Positions 50,653 through 59,600 of a stretch of 64,000 bases of DNA are shown piece by piece. This DNA is from Branchiostoma lanceolatum. Taxonomy: Eukaryota; Chordata; Leptocardii; Amphioxiformes; Branchiostomatidae. The position numbers and the translations under genes are program-made. The stretch's first letter is position 1, and the number at the start of each line of letters is the position of its first letter. The notes below the pieces were generated by a model. That model was given only the letters and a program-made list of their open reading frames with translations. It did no database searches and had not been told where the DNA came from. The stretch is from the NCBI RefSeq assembly GCF_035083965.1, contig NC_089724.1, positions 10,410,910-10,474,909 on the forward strand, written 5' to 3'.

Positions 50653-53600
50653 ACACAACCAAACACACAAACACAGACACAACCACAGACACACCCAAAT
50701 CAATATCTCTATTTTTCATGTAGAGAATTACAGACTCAGATAAAGGTTTATCTTAATCTATATACAGTATAAGACAATGTAATTATTGCTCGATATCATT
50801 TGAACCCATAGCGACATGCATATCAACTTCAGGTTGCTAATATATGTCTATCAAATTCTCAAACAAACAAGAAAATTCATTTCAGAAATTCTTGCATATT
50901 GCTTGGAATTTCAATCATCTTTTTGCCCATACAAGAGATTCTATACACTCAGGTACATGATTGAATTCTGTGTACCCAATTACAACTCTATTTTCCACTG
51001 ACTTGATACCTTATAGTGATGGGAAAGCAGGCAGGACCAACATGTGAAGTGAACATGACGGGACAGGACGGGAAGTTTTCCCATATGCAAAGATCTGAGA
51101 TGAGTAGAGACCACTGTCAGTGGAACATTGAGGTAGTTCTAAATGTTTATCCATATAGATGATATAGTATACGTTTAAACTTTTAGCATGATAATGTACA
51201 GTATATTTTGTATGTTTTGGATATAAGGCAATAAAATATTAACCTAACCAATAAGGAAGCTTACTTTTTCTTCAAGTGATGATACCTACTGGGGAGTTTC
51301 AATGATTTAATGAGCATGAGCATGATTGCTAGCAACGCCATCTCTATGCACATCATCCACATCAACCATAATGTTGTACACTGGTGTATTCTCTCTGTCT
51401 CTAATAGGTATTTGAGGGTCATCACGTAAATTTGCATTTCAACACGTTTGAACTGAGTCCCGGCGAGTCCGGGTTCTGCCAAGGAGGCCGGGTACACGTC
51501 ATGGATGGTTCCTGGCCCGCCGGCAAGTCTGACATCATTGGTAAGTGTCCAGAAAACACTGTTTTATATTCTAGCAGACTAAGAAACTGCACTGAAAAAT
51601 GGGCCTCAATTAAGAATGCGTAAAGCTTGGTCCCATTGTTCAGAATTAATATTCTGACTCATACAATCATCCCTCAATCCCATAAATAGCGTGAAAAGAA
51701 ATTATTTTTTCCGAATTTATTGATAAAGGTATGATTTTACAATTGGGAGTTGAGTTGAATGGTGGCCAGATATGGATACATGCCATTATTGATTATATAG
51801 GTACTTGTTGCTGTGACGTCACTGTTGTATTCTTGTTCACTTCAGGCACATACTGCGGCCACGACATGCCCGACATCACGTCCAGGAGCCGGCGGCTGAC
51901 CGTGGTTTTCGAGGGGGCGATGCGGAATACATCCGACACATTTGATGCTGTTTATACTGCAGAGAACACAGGTCTCATCCAAGCTTCGTTATTAGTACCA
52001 TTCGCGTATCAATATTTTTGTTGAATCCTATACTAAGACTCTAAATTTTAGTCATGGTACCCCAACGACCCAGAAAGAGGTCAATGATTAACACCAGAAA
52101 TCTTCAAAGTTTGTAAAGCTCAGTATCTCAAATAAAGCAGGAATGGCCTTTGGTTACCTGTACTATTCAGAAACAGCTACAATACTCAGCTCCACCTCTA
52201 AGGAAAGGAGTCAGGATCTTGTCTAAATACTGATAGAGATGCAAAATCATAATAATTCAGACTTTTAAGAACTTTGAAGGTTTGTCATTCTTTCCAGTAT
52301 GTTGATGCTGATACTTCTGAGAATGCATTTCATTGACAACTTGACGTTTTATTTGTAGAGTCTACTGAGTGTAACGCATCCCATTTCGTGTGCGATAATG
52401 GGCACACCTGTGTTCCATTTGACCAACTGTGCAACGGTGATGTCCAATGCTGGGATGGCAAGGATGCTGAAGTTTGCGGTCAGTACATACACTACCTATC
52501 ATTTTTCATAGCTGAGATACATATCATTTATCATTCATTTATCTAGCATTACTGTTTGTGCTGTGTGCGATTGTATAGGAAACAGAGTAGAGTATTGTTA
52601 GCTTCCTTCATACAGGTATGATGTCCATCTTCTGTGTTTCAAATAATTCCACGGCCAGCCAAGGTATTGCTAAGTTGATACATATGCCATAGTTTACTTA
52701 AAGCCCCTATATCACTGGACCCGCGACACGTTGGCGACTTCGCTTACGACCAAGCGACTTGACAGCGCGCTCAACGAATTTCATCGATAAAAAGCAATTT
52801 TTTTACGATTAGTGTGTTTTGTTGTCTTTTGTTGACTTTTACGTTTTGCATGATATTCCCATTATAAAGTCAAGGGCAACACAAATCCAATTTAGGACGC
52901 AGCGAGGTCGCCAATGCAACGCGTCGAGGGTCCAGTTAGATAGGGGCTTTAGTTTTTGGATCGGATGCCATGTTTGTTGTCTTTGTTCAGGTTGCCAGGC
53001 AGTCCCTAACAGCATTAAGGAGATGTGCCCTACCTCTGCATACGCCACCTTCCCAAACTACCACAGTCACCTGAACTTCGACGCTATTCTCCAATGGAGA
53101 AAGTACGACACGGCCAGGACACTTTCACAGAAACGATGTCATGAGCAGGTGCTGCCAGTTAGCTTCCACATGACTCTCGTTCACATCTTTTCAGTCTAGC
53201 AAAGGACTAACCATACTATACTGGAGATAGATATTTCAGTGTAGAGAACAACAGTATCTCAATCAGTACCGGGGTAGGCGTTACTTAAAATCCACAATCA
53301 CTAATCCAGCGGCGATACATACTTTTTCAAAGCTTTATTCACTAAATACATAAACATAAATCAAATAGAGAGTCTATACAATACTACATGTGAGGAAAGG
53401 TTAAAAATGTTATAGAAATGTAAATGTAACAAAAACTTCTAAGGGATAATTGTCGCGTAGTCAATAAATTGGCATATTTCATTTTTTTTAAAGTATTGAA
53501 AATTGGTTTTGATTTCTTGTACAAAACAGGCATAAATAACGTATTTGTATATGCGACGAGGATACAAAGTAGTAGATCATGTTCTCCACATACAGCCTTT

Positions 53601-56600
53601 GTACAGCCTGTGTGCCGTCGTCTTGTTTAATGCACATGGTGCTTCCTGCTTATCTTTAAAAAAATCCTTTTAAAAACATATTTCCTTTTCTGTTTTTTAA
53701 TGGTAGATTGGTGAGTTTTTGTGCTACATGGTTGTCAGCCCATGTTCGGGAAGCAAGTATGCCCCCTGCCGGTCGTGGTGCGAGGAACTGAAGCTAAACT
53801 GTGCTCATGAGCCTGAGTGGACAGCCGTCCTCCCAGAATGTTCAGCGTTTGCTTCCCAGTACTGTTATCCCGGGCCTATATCACAAGGTCAGCAGCATCT
53901 AAACAATGACATTGACGCGCTTTGATTTAGCATAGCTGTTTAGTTTCTTTGTTTCTGCCATACATGTAAGATTGAGTTTAATCGCGCTTCTAACCCAGGC
54001 TATGTACATATTGAATGCAGATATTGTGATAAGATTGCAAGGCGACGATTGTTTATGTTTGACCCTACAAAACCGTAAATGCAGAAATGTTCGCGGTGGT
54101 TTTATGTTCGTGGTTCAGCGCGAACTTAAAACCACCGTGAAACTTTTTTTTTGCACACCTATGACTGAAGCGCTACTATTGTTTCAAACGCGAACTATAA
54201 AAAAAAACGTGAACAATCCATTTTCTCCCTACCGCGAAATGAAAACCACGCGAACTTAATTGCATTTACAGTAACCCATAGCATGATGTATATTACCTAT
54301 CATTACCATCAGGTTGCTACCGAGGAAAAGGACTCAACTATAGAGGAACTGTGAGCGTGACAGTCACGGGACGCCCCTGCCTTCAGTGGAACACGCGAGC
54401 GTATGAGGTTGAGGCCTACAAATGGGCCAACCTGGAGGAGAACTACTGCCGCAACCCTGACGAAGCCGAGAGGCCCTGGTGTAATGTACAGACTACGGGC
54501 AACTGGGAGTATTGTGATATCCCTCCTTGTGACAGTAAGATCACTGCATACGTTAGATGTTAATAGTGGAGGACAAAGTGTGTGTTTTTCAATGCATCGT
54601 CTTTCTTTGTATTTCAAAATGATTTCAAGTAAGGGTCCAGATTTGTCGACTGAAAATTAAGGAAAAAGGGCGAAGAGAAGGACCATCCTCAAATTTTTCA
54701 ATGTGTGTACGTGTGAATGTATGAAAGTTTTGAATGCGTGTGTGTGAGTGTGTGTGTGTGTGAATGTGCTGTTGTGTACGGTTCGAAGCAAACAAGGACG
54801 ATCTTGCTATCTTACTAAATCGAAGTTGTAACCGATTATTGACCTTGAAGGCATCATGAAGTACATTTGGTCGTCAGTCGATTCGAACTTTCCTTTAAGT
54901 TATTGTTCCTTTCCTAACAGTCAGACCCTTAGCTATACAATCGTAACATGTTCTATCGGCGATCTTTTATCCGTAGACAAAGTCTGTAAGGATCGTGGTG
55001 TCCACCGACGCGCGCTTCGTGAGCCTGTCCGGACCTTCTACTGGCCGGGGGAGAAGGTGACGTACAGCTGTGAGGGAGGGTACACCCTTCGCGGGGCTCC
55101 GGAGATCGAGTGCAACCACCAGGCTGAATGGGAACTGGACTTACCCACCTGCACAGGTAAGCTTAAACTGACATTTTAGCTTGGAAGTTCATCTGTGTTA
55201 GTAGAAATCATTCTGAAACACGTTTTAACTGTAATTTCCAATACAAAAATTGGACTTACCCAATTTTTCGACTGTACAACACCAGTCTTTGTCAAGAAAT
55301 CACTCTTAGACAAAGACTGGTGTTGTACAGTCGAAAATTTGGGTAAGTCCAATTTTTGTGTTGGAAATTACAGTTAAAACTTGTTTCAGAATATTAAACT
55401 GACATTTGTTTTATCTCACTGACTTTTTTTAAGTGTCTTCATATCATATTTTAACATCTTTCATTTATACGAGTTCGTGGTATTGGCTATTCAGGTGTAT
55501 TGGAGATTCATCTATGTTTTTACCTAACTGTGCGTTTTAGAGGATCCCAGGACAAAGCTGTTGGTTGACAAGTTTGAAAAGGGCTCCATAAGTCCGAACC
55601 TGCCCCCTCCAGGAGGGAACGGCCTAAATATCACCGTGGCTGCCAGCATCGACGACATCATTAATCTAGTGAGTTTTATGGGAGTTCAGTCAATGGGAGT
55701 TTTTTTTTTCGTGACTGGATGCCAGTAACACTTCAAAAGATACCTACTGCCGTAGATCCTCTTCCATTTACCATGATTTTTGGTGTTTGCGATCGTTTTC
55801 AGTTTTGTACCCTCTCACCAATATATCTGCACACATTAACAATTTAACTTAGATATATAAACAATAAAGTTGATGTGGATTAAATTCTATTGCACTGTAA
55901 CTAATTGTATATTTTAACAGGATGAGCCAGGCGAGTCCATCACAACAGCAACCCGCATAGATCTGGTAAGGGCAGTCATAAATTCACCTATATTGGCTGT
56001 AACCACTTGTATGCAATCATTGAGCATTGAACATTGTTTGACAAAATTGCTATTGATATGCAACAAAAGGCAGCAACATATTTGTGATTTTCACTTGAAA
56101 GTTCATCTGTGTTGGTAGAAGTCATTCTGAATGGAGTTTAAACTGTAAATGCCAACACAATATATTGAACTTACCCAAATTTTCGACTGATCAGCTACAG
56201 TCTTTGTCAAGGAGTGAACAATCCACTGCTTCTGTGACGTCACGTTATGCAGATGAGACACGTGACTCGGTGAGCAGTGAATTTTATTGTGTTGCCATTT
56301 ACAGTTTAAGCTCCATTCAGAATATTTGTGATTTTTTACAGTGTAATTTGGCGTATTTCATGTGTACTTAATATCGTAAAATACCAGAGGAAATAATTTC
56401 AATCAACCTGTTTTCGTCAGGCATTAGTTAGTCAAGTAGTCCATCCATATTGCTGAAAATACTTGATCTTTTCATATATTTCATTGACTACTAGTATTTC
56501 TGCTACTTGTTTCATTATTTCATTCATTTGTTTTATGAGCAGAAATGGTATGACATCAGACTGAAATGGGTAAACACCCTGTACGATCTCACAAAAGTTT

Positions 56601-59600
56601 TTGTGGAACATGACAAAATCTGGACACCAAAAATTAAGCTTCGCGGAAGGTAACTTGTATCCAACCTGTCATACCTACTAGATTTACACAATGGAAGGCA
56701 TCATTGCATGCTAGCATGCTGATCAAATACGTAGCCACCCCTTCAGTAACGTACTTTGTCTTGTTCTACTTACGACACGCATGTGCGCTTGTTATTTTGT
56801 TGACATTTTGTTATAAATATTAAGCTTTCTCAATGACAATGAATCATTCTAATTGCGATGTATCAATTGGAGTATGTATGACAACATAATCACAACGCTT
56901 CAAAAATGGATGGCGTGAAGAACTGAAGCTTTTAAGGATACATGTATGGTAAATGCAGATTCCGCGTGGCAGTATCTAACCAGTAACACATACATGTATA
57001 CACCTTTCAGCGCCGATCAGCAATTTCTTGGGTTCCCTGAGGACGACCTTGAGATGTCTCACACCGGCGAGGTGACCTGGACCATAGGTATCAAGTATTA
57101 AACACAAACTAGTCTTACCACCTCTGACCTGTACATCCTGTACTTCTTGTTCTTCCTGCCACTCAGACAAGTTTGATCTTTGTGGTCATCTTCCCACTCA
57201 CTTCCGTACCTTGCCAGACTCTATTAACAACTCAGCCGGGAACAAACCTCTACTCAGGCCATCGGAAACAAAATCGGGCACACACCAAGACAAACAAATA
57301 AACAAACAAACGTACAAAGAAAGAAACCAAAAACATACACCCCATACATTGATTCAGCAAATTTGGAACGTTTCGAATTTTCAACTCTCGCTGATAAGGA
57401 CAATATCTAAATGGTCTCGTTAACGATTAAGATAAGCCCTTATCTAATGCATTCCATTGAAAAGTAAATAATATAGCTGGGAGCTGGGATACGTGCCGAA
57501 AACGTGATCTCTTACACTGACAAGCCGCTTTAGCCGCTTTACCTGCTCATCTTTCTTGTACCAAACAGCAGACTTACGCCCACAGATATGTACAGTAATG
57601 CAGAAAAACGTTATCATTATCACACACCATAGAAACCATCCTCGTCACGACCTGTATCCTGGACCACTTCCTGTTCCCGTTCGACAACATGACGTGTCAC
57701 GTGTGCATCAGGGGTGACTTCCGGTCCAACGAGGTCTTCGTCTGCGCTGAGATGGACGACATCGGCGATGACGTCATCACGTGCCATCAGCATAGACGCC
57801 TCAAACGTGGAGAGTGGGACGTCGTCTACAGCTTACGTGTCGACAACAATTCGGTATGAGTACCTCTTACTTTACTTAGATGGACCAACCACAGCACTGT
57901 GCTGAGGTACAGGAAACCGTAAAGATGTGATGTCGCCTTCAGAAAAGGCGGCAGAGGAGAGAAAAGTCTGTAGTCAGGAAAATTGATGTATCCAGGGGCC
58001 CCTCTTTAGTAGGACTGGAGTGAAGTGTAATAAATCAAGATGACGAAAAGAAAAGTTACTCTTGGCTAGCACATGTATCCTTACTCACTGTCTGAAAGAG
58101 ATCAGTAAACAAAAGCGTGTGGATAAATCATGGAATGCATCGCTACGAAGGCACCGATTGCAAGGTGTTTACCTACAGCCAGTATCAACATCAATGCTTT
58201 TTGCTCTAGGCATGCGTGGAACTCCAGCTCCAGAGGAACTCCCTGTACCACATGTGCACCACGGTGTCCCCGTCCATCGTCCTGGTGGTGCTGATGGGAA
58301 TCATGTTCTGCGTGCCCATCGACAAGGGGGACCGGCTGTCCTACGGCATGAGCATCCTGCTGTCCATGTTCGTGTCCCTGGTGGTCATCAACGACTTCCT
58401 GCCGAGAAGCGCCACCTTCCCGTTGCTGGGTAATTTGTCAAACTTGATAACTGTTTTTTTTCTCAACTTAATGATTACATAGGTGTGCGTGATTAACTTA
58501 GCTAGATTTATCTCCAAGCAGAAGGGTTTCTGACCAGCTTTCTATTTTTTTCTGACATTCCTCTTCATTAGGTTACAGAACTGTCAGAAAACTGAACAAT
58601 TCTCCACCCCTCAAACATCTTAGTTGCAACATCTGCTTGGAGATTAAGATGGATGGGTACATCTAGGATACATACATACCGACAGTAAAAGATAATATAG
58701 GTATTGACACGGCTTCCTATCCAGGCATTTTGACCATCACGGCCATCATCCTGATGGGAGTGTTCATGTTGGCCACTGCCGTGGTCATCTCGCTGTCCGG
58801 TCGGGAGGGGAAGCTGCCGCCCTGGGCCAGGACGGTGTTCCTGAAGTACTGTGCCATGGCCTTGCTTCTGGGGGATCTCAGCAAGAAGTGCAGGTCAGCT
58901 ACTCTCAAAACATTGAATTTCATGACCAAGTGCGAAAACGTACTTTTAGATTTAATTCACTTTAATTGTACCTTGTATCTGTCTCCTTGGAAGAAATAGT
59001 TAAAGAGTCTGGGAAAAAAAGGCTGGCTCCTTAGAAATTTCAAACGACGTCGTTAATGGTTCTCTTAACTTGAACGTTGATTTCTGGATGTTGTATACTC
59101 CAATGAAGTTCATTATTCATCCACTTTCCCAATCAACCATCATCTATTTTTGAAAAAAGATATGAGACGTAGTAAGAACTAAGATGTTACGTATGCTCCT
59201 CTACATATCTGCTGTCACTTTCTGCCAACCAGGAGGCAGGAGGAACCTCCTACACTCAACAACATCGCTCCCACCATCGCCTCACCTACAGAACGGATGC
59301 CGTCCTTTACTGTAGACAGGTTCAACCTAGAGGAGGAACCGCGCAGGCGCATGAACCTGATGAAGATCTTGGTGAGCATCAACACCGTGATGTGGCGGAT
59401 CCAGAACACCCTGGCGGCCACCCAGAGCACCCTGCACAAGCTGAACACGTGGCTGGGTAAGAGTGAGGAGGGGGACAGCAGTGATCGTGAGGAGGAAAGC
59501 GAGTGGATGCTGCTGTCGCGCGTGCTGGACAGGCTGTGTTTTGTGCTGTACTTTAGCTGCATGTTCCTGACTCTTCCTGTAGCTCTGTATTCGCGTCCTA

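Noticed and set aside
50503-50772. Three open frames of Thr/His or Val/Cys repeats
   Set aside because: They come only from the (CA)n microsatellite.
53000-53160. Second CRD as an unrelated Cys-rich region
   Set aside because: All ten cysteines and the FPN-like ATFPNYHSH stretch follow the Frizzled CRD order when both exons are joined in phase 0.
54856-55156. Open frame starting at an ATG at 54856 that runs in frame into the sushi exon, as a separate start for a sushi-channel gene
   Set aside because: The upstream part has no convincing signal peptide and contains the acceptor CCGTAG exactly at the start of the sushi module. A phase-1 acceptor matching the kringle donor is the simpler reading. 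A minor alternative start cannot be excluded without transcripts.
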